Shown here piece after piece: positions 28,223 to 35,886 of a stretch of 59,630 nt of DNA (its first letter is position 1; every line of letters starts with the position of its first letter). This DNA comes from Betaproteobacteria bacterium (lineage in GTDB: Bacteria > Pseudomonadota > Gammaproteobacteria > Burkholderiales > Casimicrobiaceae): NCBI GenBank assembly GCA_004293675.1, contig READ01000029.1, positions 1-59,630 on the forward strand, in the 5' to 3' direction. A program made the position numbers and the translations under genes. Below the pieces are notes generated by a model. The model was given only the letters and a program-made list of their open reading frames with translations, was not told the origin of the DNA and did no database searches.

Positions 28223-29413
28223 ATGTTTGAGATCGTTGATGAAAAAAGAGACGGCGCGGTCATCAAGGTGATCGGTGTGGGTGGTTGCGGCGGAAACGCT
28301 GTCGAGCACATGATTAACAAAGGCGTTGCGGGCGTTGAATTCATCGCCGCTAACACCGACGCTCAAGTGCTCGACAAAAACTCGGCGGCACAGCGCATTT
28401 CGCTGGGCTCAGAGCTAACGCAAGGTCTAGGAGCGGGCGCGAAACCCGAGGTCGGACGCGACGCCGCGATGGAATCGAAAGAGGCGCTGCAAGAGGCCAT
28501 CCGTGGTGCTGACATGCTCTTCATCACCGCCGGCATGGGCGGCGGCACGGGCACGGGCGCCGCACCTGTCGTCGCGCAGCTCGCGAAAGAAATGGGCATT
28601 TTGGTGGTGGCGGTGGTGACGAAACCATTCCGTTTCGAAATGCAAAAGCGTGAGCGTGCGGCGCAAACCGGTATCGATGAGCTGCAAAAACACGTTGACT
28701 CACTGATCGTGGTTCCCAACGAAAAACTCATTCAAGTGCTCGGTCGAAACATCTCGTTGCCCGCCGCGTTCGCCGCTTCAAACGACGTGCTGCACGGCGC
28801 GGTGGCCGGTATCGCCGAGATCATCAACAAGCGCGGGTTGGTTAACCGCGACTTCGCTGACGTTCGCACGATCATGAGCGAGCTTGGCATGGCGATGATG
28901 GGCACTGCTACGGCTTGCGGCGAAGGCCGTGGCAAAGAAGCAGCAATGGCCGCCATCAAGAGCCCACTGCTCGAAGACGTCGATCTACAAGGCGCGCGCG
29001 GCGTGCTGCTCAACATCACAACATCGAGCGATGTGCAGTTGGGCGAGCTCTACGACGTGACCGATACGGTTCAGGAATTTGTATCGGCCGACGCTACGGT
29101 GTTGTGGGGTCATGTGATCGACGACACGATGGGCGACGAGATGCGTGTAACGATGGTCGCAACAGGGCTCGGCGCAAAGCGCAAGATGCAAGCCGTTCAG
29201 GGTGGACTTTCGGGCACAGCTGACGCACTGGCTACCAAGTTTTCCCTGCCACCGCTTCGTACAGGCACCGACAATCAAACGATTGCTGGCGATCCTATCG
29301 CCACGACCGAGGGCATCGAAGTTTCCTACGACGTGCCCACGTTTACTCGCGCGCCAGCGCGTGGCGGCCGTTCGTTGGAAATTCCAACGTTCCTTCGTAA
29401 GCAAGCCGACTAA
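28223..29413 (+). CDS. ftsZ: Cell division tubulin FtsZ
   Basis: The 396-residue GTPase has the tubulin signature GGGTGTGAAP near residue 105, the T7 loop NRDFADV, a variable linker after about residue 320, and the conserved C-terminal peptide EIPTFLRKQAD that binds FtsA and ZipA. It polymerises at midcell to form the Z ring. It has its own strong ribosome site and is followed by a factor-independent terminator, closing the operon. Confidence 0.97.
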   Translation: MFEIVDEKRDGAVIKVIGVGGCGGNAVEHMINKGVAGVEFIAANTDAQVLDKNSAAQRISLGSELTQGLGAGAKPEVGRDAAMESKEALQEAIRGADMLFITAGMGGGTGTGAAPVVAQLAKEMGILVVAVVTKPFRFEMQKRERAAQTGIDELQKHVDSLIVVPNEKLIQVLGRNISLPAAFAASNDVLHGAVAGIAEIINKRGLVNRDFADVRTIMSELGMAMMGTATACGEGRGKEAAMAAIKSPLLEDVDLQGARGVLLNITTSSDVQLGELYDVTDTVQEFVSADATVLWGHVIDDTMGDEMRVTMVATGLGAKRKMQAVQGGLSGTADALATKFSLPPLRTGTDNQTIAGDPIATTEGIEVSYDVPTFTRAPARGGRSLEIPTFLRKQAD

Positions 29414-29427
29414 GCCGGTTTGCGCAG

Positions 29428-29456
29428 AGGCTTGGGTCGACTTGCGACCCGAGCCT
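29428..29456 (+). terminator. Terminator after ftsZ
   Basis: A 12-bp stem with one wobble pairs AGGCTTGGGTCG (29428-29439) with CGACCCGAGCCT (29445-29456) around a 5-base loop, followed by TTGTTG. It lies 14 bases after the ftsZ stop, so lpxC is probably transcribed from its own promoter. Confidence 0.8.
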
Positions 29457-29546
29457 TTGTTGCCCCTGCTCCTTGCGCAATGCGCCTTGTCGTCCCGGTG
29501 CGACACGGGCATGGGATCACCCTCCTAGGACTCTAGAATCAACGCT

Positions 29547-30467
29547 ATGAGCCTTATCGACGCCCCCAGTACGATCGCACCTGCCCTTCTCGCTTCGAAC
29601 TCGTCGCTTTCTGGGCGTCAACGAACGCTGGCCTCGTCGGCGTCTACCACGGGCGTTGCACTGCATTCGGGGGTGCGCGTCAAGATCACAATCAAACCCG
29701 CGCCGATCGATTCCGGCATTGTGTTTCGCCGCATTGACATGAACCCGCCGCGCGATATTCCGGCGCGTGCGGAGTTAGTCAAAGAAACGCGGCTCGCCAC
29801 AACCTTGGTGATCGACGACGCTAAAGTGGCGACAGTCGAGCATCTGCTGGCGGCGTGCGTGGGCTGCAGCATTGACAACGCAATCGTTGAACTCGATAAC
29901 CTCGAAGTACCCATCATGGATGGCTCCGCAGCGCCGTTTGTCTTTTTGATTGAGCAAGCCGGCGTGGTCGAGCAAAGCGCGCCGCGAAAGTTTATTCAAG
30001 TCACGAAGCCCATTCGTGTCGAAGCGGGCGATAAATTCGCCGAACTCCTACCGAGCGATCATTTCGAGGTTGATTTCACCATTGACTTTTCGCATCCGGC
30101 GATTCCCGACGATCAATGCCGTGTGCAAATGCGCCTTGACCCCGCAGAGTTTCTGGATCACATCAGCCGAGCGCGAACGTTTGGGTTTTCGTATGAGGCC
30201 GACATGCTGCGCGCCATTGGTTTGGCGCAGGGCGGCAGCATGGAAAACGCCGTGGTGCTCGACAAATTCAAAATCTTGAATCGCGAAGGGCTTCGCTTCG
30301 CTAACGAATTGGCGCGGCACAAAGTACTTGATGCCGTTGGCGATCTGTACCTATTGGGGCATCGCGTCCAAGCGAAATACCACGCGTTTAAATCTGGGCA
30401 TGATCTAAACAACAAGCTGTGTCGAGCACTGATGGAGCAGCCCGAAGCGTGGCAGTGGGCGAATTAA
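29547..30467 (+). CDS. lpxC: UDP-3-O-acyl-GlcNAc deacetylase LpxC
   Basis: The 306-residue zinc deacetylase catalyses the committed step of lipid A synthesis. The core begins RQRTLASSASTTGVALHSG; zinc ligands are the His in VEHLLAA and the HKVLD motif near residue 250; NAVVLD and KYHAFKSGHDLNN are also conserved. About 22 extra Ser/Ala-rich residues precede the usual family start and no later ATG exists, so either an extension or a non-ATG start is real. It stands between the ftsZ terminator and a convergent lexA. Confidence 0.94.
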   Translation: MSLIDAPSTIAPALLASNSSLSGRQRTLASSASTTGVALHSGVRVKITIKPAPIDSGIVFRRIDMNPPRDIPARAELVKETRLATTLVIDDAKVATVEHLLAACVGCSIDNAIVELDNLEVPIMDGSAAPFVFLIEQAGVVEQSAPRKFIQVTKPIRVEAGDKFAELLPSDHFEVDFTIDFSHPAIPDDQCRVQMRLDPAEFLDHISRARTFGFSYEADMLRAIGLAQGGSMENAVVLDKFKILNREGLRFANELARHKVLDAVGDLYLLGHRVQAKYHAFKSGHDLNNKLCRALMEQPEAWQWAN

Positions 30468-30506
30468 GCCAAAATCGGAAAACTTATTTCAGCTTTTCGC
30501 CTATTT

Positions 30507-30590
30507 GCCCGATAAACTATGGGCTACAGTGAATTTATCTATGCTTTCGGAAAGCAAGTAAACTTAACTAAAAGCCTTATTTTGTAAGGC
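30507..30590. repeat. Paired-hairpin element, copy D
   Basis: Hairpin one is GCCCGATAAACTATGGGC (30507-30524, one bulged base) and hairpin two is GCCTTATTTTGTAAGGC (30574-30590), centres 66.5 bp apart. A third, perfect stem sits midway: TGCTTTC-G-GAAAGCA (30542-30556). This copy lies between the convergent genes lpxC and lexA, so it is not a promoter. Confidence 0.65.
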
Positions 30591-30615
30591 TTACACTGAT
30601 AAAGCTCAATTCAAA

Positions 30616-31224
30616 TCAGTGAATTCCACCCGAACGAATCACGCCGACCGCCAAGCCCTCAATGGCGAAATCGTTCACGGTTGGATCAACCACGATCGGC
30701 GATAGCGAATCGTTTTCAGGGAGCAATTCCAGCGAATTGCCCTTTCGTTTCAAGCGCTTCACGGTAACTTCGTTGTCAATTCGAGCAACGACGACCTGAC
30801 CGCTTCGGGCTTCGGACGTTTTATGAACGGCCAATAAATCGCCGTCCATGATGCCGATGTTAATCATCGAATCGCCTTTAACCTTGAGCAAATAATCTGC
30901 CGCGGGGTTAAACAGCGACGCGTCCACTTTGTAGCGCGCCTTGACATTTTCCTCAGCCAAAATCGGCGAACCGGCAGCCACGCGTCCGATCAGCGGCAAG
31001 CCAGGAAGCCCCGCCTGCTTGAGCTGAATACCGCGCGATGCGCCAGGCAGGATGTCCAGGATTCCCTTTCGCTCGAGCGCCCGCAAGTGCTCCTCAGCGG
31101 CGTTGGCAGAGCGAAACCCCAGTTTGTCGGCGATTTCGGCTCGGGTGGGTGGGAAACCCGATTTCTCCATGAAATCTTGAATCAACGCGAGGATTTCGGC
31201 TTGGCGGGCGGTAAGTGGGCGCAT
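30616..31224 (-). CDS. lexA: SOS repressor LexA
   Basis: The 202-residue repressor starts at the ATG at 31224, where GGAG lies seven bases upstream. It has an N-terminal winged-helix DNA-binding domain ([11 protein letters not shown] to [15 protein letters not shown]), the Ala-Gly self-cleavage site in VAAGSPI, the catalytic Ser in GDSMINIG and Lys in EVTVKRLK. It represses SOS genes until RecA filaments trigger self-cleavage. The gene is divergent from recA, with which it shares a LexA box. Confidence 0.96.
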   Translation of the reverse strand: MRPLTARQAEILALIQDFMEKSGFPPTRAEIADKLGFRSANAAEEHLRALERKGILDILPGASRGIQLKQAGLPGLPLIGRVAAGSPILAEENVKARYKVDASLFNPAADYLLKVKGDSMINIGIMDGDLLAVHKTSEARSGQVVVARIDNEVTVKRLKRKGNSLELLPENDSLSPIVVDPTVNDFAIEGLAVGVIRSGGIH

Positions 31225-31268
31225 CGGAGGCTCCAAAAAAATATTTACTTGAACGCTTGACACGAATA

Positions 31269-31284
31269 CTGTTTACACATACAG
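31269..31284. promoter_or_regulatory. LexA (SOS) box shared by lexA and recA
   Basis: The sequence CTGTTTACACATACAG (31269-31284) is a perfect match to CTGT-N8-ACAG, and its outer bases (TA before, T after) extend the symmetry. It lies 45 bases before lexA. Extra half-sites ACAG at 31296 and CTGT at 31317 form a 7-bp inverted repeat (CATACAG with CTGTATG) and could be a second, degenerate operator on the recA side. Confidence 0.88.
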
Positions 31285-31393
31285 TTCATATCCATACAGT
31301 GATTCTATATCCAGTGCTGTATGAAAAGCAAGCGCTGGATGAAAATCTGCACCGTTACCGCGTTACTGAAATCCTTTGCCAAGGGCCATTTTT

Positions 31394-31464
31394 GCTACCG
31401 ACGAGGCACCATTCCTAAAGCTCTGACAGTCATCAGTCGCTCACTTTAGGAATGCGTCGGTAGC
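31394..31464 (+). promoter_or_regulatory. Large leader hairpin before recA
   Basis: Two perfect 10-bp stems are stacked: GCTACCGACG (31394-31403) pairs with CGTCGGTAGC (31455-31464), and ATTCCTAAAG (31411-31420) pairs with CTTTAGGAAT (31444-31453). A 7-versus-1 internal loop separates them, and the apical loop itself contains TGAC-A-GTCA (31424-31432). The structure ends 26 bases before the recA ATG, just ahead of the ribosome site. It could modulate recA translation or mRNA stability, or be a small palindromic insertion. Confidence 0.65.
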
Positions 31465-31490
31465 GAAACCTACAATTCAAGGAAACCATC

Positions 31491-32543
31491 ATGTCGAAAG
31501 AACTCCCAGTGGATAATCGTAAAAAAGCGCTCGCTGCCGCGCTGTCACAAATCGAAAAGCAGTTTGGCAAAGGCTCCATCATGAAGATGGGCGAAGGCAA
31601 CACCGAACACGATATTCAAGCCATCTCCTCAGGCTCACTCGGTTTGGACATTGCGCTTGGCATCGGCGGCTTGCCGCGCGGCCGTGTTGTTGAAATTTAC
31701 GGGCCAGAATCGTCGGGCAAAACAACGCTCTGCTTGAGCGTTGTCGCGCAGATTCAAAAAGCCGGTGGCGTCGCTGCCTACATCGATGCTGAAAACGCGC
31801 TCGATCCTGTCTACGCACAAAAGCTCGGCGTGAACGTCAACGACATGCTGATTTCGCAGCCCGACACCGGCGAGCAAGGTCTCGAAATTGCCGATATGTT
31901 GGTGCGCTCCGGTGGCGTGGACATCGTGGTGATCGACTCGGTCGCTGCCCTCGTGCCAAAGGCTGAAATCGAAGGCGAAATGGGCGACCAGCTGCCCGGC
32001 CTGCAAGCTCGCTTGATGAGCCAAGCGCTTCGAAAGCTCACCGGCAATATCAAGCGCACCAACACCTTGGTGATTTTCATCAACCAAATACGGATGAAAA
32101 TCGGCGTCATGTTCGGTAGCCCCGAAACCACCACGGGCGGCAATGCGCTCAAGTTCTACGCCTCAGTCCGCTTGGATATTCGCCGTATCGGCGCGATCAA
32201 AAAGGGCGAAGAAATCGTGGGCAACGAGACCCGCGTCAAAGTTGTCAAAAACAAAGTATCGCCACCGTTTAAAGAAGCGTTGTTTGACATCATGTACGGC
32301 CAAGGCATTTCGCTCGAAGGCGAAATCCTCGACATGGGCGTTGCACACGGCTTTGTTGAAAAATCCGGCGCTTGGTACAGCTACAACGGCGACCGGATCG
32401 GCCAAGGCCGCGACAACTCGCGCGAATATCTGCGTGAAAATCCAGCCCTTGCCACCGAGATCCACAACAAGATCCGTGAAAAAGTGGGAATTGTCGTCGG
32501 CGGCGCAGTGTCGAAAGACGAAGGATCGCCAGACGACGAATAG
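31491..32543 (+). CDS. recA: Recombinase RecA
   Basis: A full-length 350-residue RecA. Walker [10 protein letters not shown] lies near residue 68, then [21 protein letters not shown] (Walker B and loop 1 region), [22 protein letters not shown] (loop 2) and a short acidic C-terminus. It drives homologous recombination and is the co-protease for LexA. AAGGA lies seven bases before the ATG. It is divergent from lexA. Confidence 0.98.
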   Translation: MSKELPVDNRKKALAAALSQIEKQFGKGSIMKMGEGNTEHDIQAISSGSLGLDIALGIGGLPRGRVVEIYGPESSGKTTLCLSVVAQIQKAGGVAAYIDAENALDPVYAQKLGVNVNDMLISQPDTGEQGLEIADMLVRSGGVDIVVIDSVAALVPKAEIEGEMGDQLPGLQARLMSQALRKLTGNIKRTNTLVIFINQIRMKIGVMFGSPETTTGGNALKFYASVRLDIRRIGAIKKGEEIVGNETRVKVVKNKVSPPFKEALFDIMYGQGISLEGEILDMGVAHGFVEKSGAWYSYNGDRIGQGRDNSREYLRENPALATEIHNKIREKVGIVVGGAVSKDEGSPDDE

Positions 32544-32601
32544 CAAAAAGCTCTCCGTCCGAGCCGTCAGCAGTGATCGTCGCGACCCGCCGAGGTCAAA
32601 T

Positions 32602-32760
32602 GGCTCAGCTCACCACCAACTCCGTTCGTGGTGAGCGCATCGAGCGACATACGCCGTTCGTGGTGAGCCGGTCAAACCATAGCCACCGTTCGTGGTGAGC
32701 ACATCGAGCCATAGCCTCCGTTCGTGGTGAGCCCGTCGAACCATAACGGCAACTGAAGAA
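32602..32760. repeat. Tandem CCGTTCGTGGTGAGC repeats after recA
   Basis: Four copies of a 31-33-bp unit begin with CCGTTCGTGG at 32622, 32653, 32686 and 32718. Each continues GTGAGC, about five bases, TCGA or TCAA, and usually CCAT. A partial inverted unit (GGCTCAGCTCACCACC) precedes them at about 32603. The last copy plus 16 following bases, 43 bp in all (32718-32760), recurs inverted before tag at 42803-42845 with a single mismatch. The family resembles repeats common in Burkholderiales. The unequal units and degeneracy argue against CRISPR. Confidence 0.85.
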
Positions 32761-32774
32761 TCTCGGAGCGTTTC

Positions 32775-33164
32775 ATGAAGTTTGGTTACACCATCATCTA
32801 CGTGCCCAACGTCGCCGAATCTCTCTCGTTTTTTGAAAACGCGTTCGGCCTAACTCGCCGCTTTCTCCACGAATCGGGGGACTACGGCGAACTCGAAACC
32901 GGCGCGACCACACTTGCTTTTGCCGCACACGAGTTGGGTGAAGTCCACTTTCCCGGAGGATTCGTTCGCGCGAATCAGAGCGCCCTTCCCTTGGGCATGG
33001 AAATCGCCTTCATCAGCGATAACGTGGAGACGGCACATCAGCGAGCGCTCACATCCGGCGCAGTCGAGCTGCGTGCGCCCGAACAGAAACCCTGGGGGCA
33101 AACCGTCTCCTACGTTCGTTGCCCCGATGGCACCTTGGTCGAACTCTGTTCGCCCATGACCTAG
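32775..33164 (+). CDS. VOC (glyoxalase/bleomycin-resistance) family protein
   Basis: A 129-residue single-module vicinal-oxygen-chelate protein. It starts GYTIIYVPNVAESLSFFENAFGL, has the two beta-alpha-beta-beta-beta halves expected, and ends GTLVELCSP with the metal-ligand Glu position present. Such proteins are small dioxygenases, isomerases or resistance binders; the substrate is unknown. It interrupts the usual recA-recX adjacency and starts only 14 bases after the repeat array. Its TAG stop lies inside a CTAGGGAGACGCTG sequence. Confidence 0.85.
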   Translation: MKFGYTIIYVPNVAESLSFFENAFGLTRRFLHESGDYGELETGATTLAFAAHELGEVHFPGGFVRANQSALPLGMEIAFISDNVETAHQRALTSGAVELRAPEQKPWGQTVSYVRCPDGTLVELCSPMT

Positions 33165-33174
33165 GGAGACGCTG
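33161..33174. repeat. Lone end of the GAGACGCTG palindromic element
   Basis: CTAGGGAGACGCTG is identical to bases 2831-2844, where the 160-bp palindrome starts. In both places the TAG stop of the preceding gene lies within CTAG. Here the match ends after 14 bases and no right-hand partner was found nearby, so this is a truncated copy or a chance match at a preferred target. Confidence 0.45.
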
Positions 33175-33201
33175 TGAATCTAACTGTGATGGCAAGCCAC
33201 T

Positions 33202-33939
33202 ATGCAACTCGCACTTCCATTTTCGATGCCTACCCAGTTTCTATCGTCGACCGCAACGATGAATAATCGCGGCGTGGCACGAAAATCTAACGACAATTCC
33301 GGCGGCGGAGAGCTCACGCGCACCAGCGAGAGCCGCCGAAGCTCGTTCGCACGAAACAAGCGAACCGACGCACCCGAACCATCGCCACCCATAGCCGCCG
33401 AATCCGCACAAAAATTGCGAAACAAGGCATTGCGGCTCCTCACTACACGCGAACACTCACGCGAAGAGTTGCTCCGGAAACTCGCACAATCCCGTGAAAG
33501 GCTGGCTCGCCGAAACAGCACCCAGCAGAACGCTGAATCATCAAAAGACGACATCGAGCAGCTCATCGACCAGCTCGCCGCCCAGGGCTGGCAATCCGAT
33601 GACCGTTACGCCGAAGCCATCGTGCGTCGTCTCACCGGACAAGCGGCAAAGCGCTTCATCGCCGACAAGCTGGCCCAAGCAGGCATCAAAAAAGACGCCG
33701 CCCAAATCGCCCTAGATGCGCTAGAGCAAGACGAATTCGAAACCGCAACCGCGCTTTGGAATCGTCGCTTTGGCGACGCCCCCAAAGACGAAAAAGAGCG
33801 GCAACGGCACATTCGCTTTTTGCTAACCCGCGGCTTCGGACTGGGCGACGCCTTCAAAATCGTTCCCAAAGCCACGGACCCTCCAACCGCGTCGTTCGGA
33901 CGTCGCTGGCGTGGAAAAGTCGAACGTGGTGATGAATAG
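33202..33939 (+). CDS. recX: RecA regulator RecX
   Basis: The RecX core of three-helix repeats runs from about residue 75 (KLRNKALRLLTTREHSREELLRKL) through DDRYAEAIVRRL and IADKLAQAGIKKDAAQIALDAL to RHIRFLLTRGFGLGDAFKIV. RecX inhibits RecA filament growth. Ahead of the core lie about 65 polar, basic, probably disordered residues; a start at the ATG at 33259 would shorten this. The C-terminus is also basic. It is separated from recA by the VOC gene and repeats, so co-transcription is uncertain. Confidence 0.9.
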   Translation: MQLALPFSMPTQFLSSTATMNNRGVARKSNDNSGGGELTRTSESRRSSFARNKRTDAPEPSPPIAAESAQKLRNKALRLLTTREHSREELLRKLAQSRERLARRNSTQQNAESSKDDIEQLIDQLAAQGWQSDDRYAEAIVRRLTGQAAKRFIADKLAQAGIKKDAAQIALDALEQDEFETATALWNRRFGDAPKDEKERQRHIRFLLTRGFGLGDAFKIVPKATDPPTASFGRRWRGKVERGDE

Positions 33940-34225
33940 CTAAGCACTGCACCGCGCTCTCAGCCACTCGACCGGAAGCGAGCCCCGTGCGAAACCGATG
34001 GTCGTGTGCCCGCTTTGAGCCGCGCCGTCAACTGCCTTGGCCTGGCCACCGCCCGCAATCCGCGCCGCCCTACACATCCCCATCCGATCAAATCGTCATT
34101 TCGTCGCCAACCCTTCGCGCTGCGCGCAGAGCGCGCAATTTATCGCTAAGCTTTGGTCTGCGAGCGCACACGGAATCAATGCCTGAGCCGTGCGCGTCTA
34201 GCCTTCGAAGGAAAGACACAACGCA

Positions 34226-35470
34226 ATGTCCGCATCCCAGTTTCCACCGCTCACCGCAAAGCCGTCCGATAAACGCTGCACCAATTGCAGCTCACTCATG
34301 TCGCTCTACACCTTGCCCGGTCACTACGGGAAAACGGTCGACATCGACGTATGTATGGACTGCAACGCCATTTGGTTCGACCAGTGGGAAAGCTCACAGC
34401 TTTCCCCCGATGGCGTAGTCGCGCTGTTTCAACTCATCAACGAGCGCGGAGGCGCGTCAAGCAACGCCAGCACCAAGTTCGGCGAAGGCTTGCGTTGTGT
34501 GAGCTGTGGCGACGGCATGAAGCTCACCACCGATCGCGTGAAGCACACTCGCTTCACCTATCAAGCCTGCCGCCACGGCCACGGTCGGCTCACCACGTTC
34601 TACAACTTCCTGTCCGAAAAGCAGTTCATTCGCGAATTGACCCAAGCCGAGCGAAGCAAACTCGCGGCCAGCGTCAAGCAAATTAAATGCTCGAGCTGTG
34701 CCGCGCCCGTCGACATTGGTGTGACCGATGCTTGCAGCTATTGCCGCGCACCGGTCTCGGTGTTTGACCGCGATGCGGCTAAAAAAGCGATTGATCACTA
34801 CCTCCAAGAGCGGCAAAAACAATTGCCGTCCGCCCCATCAAACCAATACGGCCACGATCGCAATCGCCACGATTCGGGCAGCGGCTGGGATACGCTCTAC
34901 GCTGCGGATTTGGCCACCGATCTGCTGTGGGCGCTCGGTCGCGCAGCAACCCGCGGGCTGGGCGGCGCAGGTCGCAACGTGTCAACCGGAGCGGCGGCGG
35001 GTGCGGGCGCTGGTGCGGTATTCGCTGATTCCGCATCCGCCACGACGGGCGGACTGCTCAGCTCGATGAACACAACCGCACTGCCCGATGTCGCGAACAT
35101 CGGTAATGTCGGCTTACCATCGGCCACCGAAGCCCTATTCGGTACGTCTCTCGATGCAGGAAGCGCGCTCACAAATGCGACCGACGCCTTGAGCACGCTC
35201 AATGTCGCCGATTCGCTGCCCAGTGCCACTGAAGCGCTTTTCGGCAGTGGTGCCGATACCCTATCGTCGCTCACCAGCGGGCTTGGCGACGGCGCAGGCA
35301 TCGCCTCTGGCCTCGCCGAATCCGCCATGGACGCGGTGAGCAGCGGCGGCATCGATGCGCTATCGGGTGCCGCCGAACTGGCAGGAGATTTCGCGTCAAG
35401 TGCTGGCGACGGTGCAATCGATCTGGTGAGCGACGGCATCGGCAGTTTGCTTGGCAGTTTGTTTAGTTAG
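34226..35470 (+). CDS. Multi-zinc-ribbon protein with glycine/serine-rich repeat tail
   Basis: The 414-residue protein has three Cys4-type sites: CTNC with CMDC (residues 18-47, the TFIIB-like zinc-finger pattern with CNAIWFD), CVSC with an atypical partner CRHGHG (residues 92-116), and CSSC with CSYC (residues 151-170). From about residue 215 the sequence is low in complexity, rich in Gly, Ala, Ser and Thr, and contains LPSATEALFG twice, about 40 residues apart, within an Asn/Ser/Leu-rich repeat. No transmembrane segment is certain. Its function is unknown; zinc-ribbon proteins with such tails may act in envelope or nucleic-acid complexes. The preceding 286 bp (33940-34225) hold no other gene. 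Confidence 0.75.
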   Translation: MSASQFPPLTAKPSDKRCTNCSSLMSLYTLPGHYGKTVDIDVCMDCNAIWFDQWESSQLSPDGVVALFQLINERGGASSNASTKFGEGLRCVSCGDGMKLTTDRVKHTRFTYQACRHGHGRLTTFYNFLSEKQFIRELTQAERSKLAASVKQIKCSSCAAPVDIGVTDACSYCRAPVSVFDRDAAKKAIDHYLQERQKQLPSAPSNQYGHDRNRHDSGSGWDTLYAADLATDLLWALGRAATRGLGGAGRNVSTGAAAGAGAGAVFADSASATTGGLLSSMNTTALPDVANIGNVGLPSATEALFGTSLDAGSALTNATDALSTLNVADSLPSATEALFGSGADTLSSLTSGLGDGAGIASGLAESAMDAVSSGGIDALSGAAELAGDFASSAGDGAIDLVSDGIGSLLGSLFS

Positions 35471-35576
35471 CTCATCGCGCGAGAAGAATTGAAGAGTAGG
35501 ATGAGACAACACCGCAATCCTCTAACCTGCCCAGTTAGCACGATGACTCAGATTTCACATTGGAGCGAGCTGTCTG

Positions 35577-35688
35577 CTCCCTCCCCCCGGGGGGGAGGGT
35601 TGGGGAGAGGGTGCTTGCATCACTCTGCTGTTCGACGGAACGAACAGGTGCACTCCCTCACCCCAACCCTCTCCCCCAGGGAGAGGGC
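35577..35688. repeat. Large palindromic CCCTCACCCCAACCCTCTCCC-type repeat
   Basis: The left arm contains GAGGGTTGGGGAGAGGGTGC (35595-35614) and the right arm the complementary GCACTCCCTCACCCCAACCC (35650-35669), with an inner stem CTGTTCG-ACGGAA-CGAACAG between. The outer parts (runs of C and G) also pair. This dispersed repeat is familiar in many Beta- and Gammaproteobacteria. It fills most of the 416-bp gap 35471-35886, in which no gene is seen. Confidence 0.85.
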
Positions 35689-35886
35689 GTTCAGCGCCGC
35701 GCGCGCCGAACTCAAGCGTATTACCTGTTCGAGCCGCAACGTTCAACATCCCATCAGCTTCTGAGTGATCGTGCCAATTAGCTTGCCCTGCTCGACTTTC
35801 TGACGCAATGGTTCGAGGCAGCGCGCATGACGGTGGTCGGTCGCGGCACGCATTAGACTCTGGGTTAGTTTTCAAGGGAATCGTCC

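Noticed and set aside
31394-31464. recA leader hairpin as an intrinsic terminator
   Set aside because: No T-run follows either arm, and it is directly followed by the recA ribosome site.
32622-32744. Tandem repeats resembling a CRISPR array
   Set aside because: The unit is 31-33 bp in total with no separate spacers, the copies are degenerate, the sequence recurs inverted elsewhere, and no cas gene is nearby.
33987-34418. A 143-codon frame overlapping the zinc-ribbon gene start
   Set aside because: It overlaps in a different frame a gene with clear Cys motifs and shows only Arg/Ser-rich shadow composition.
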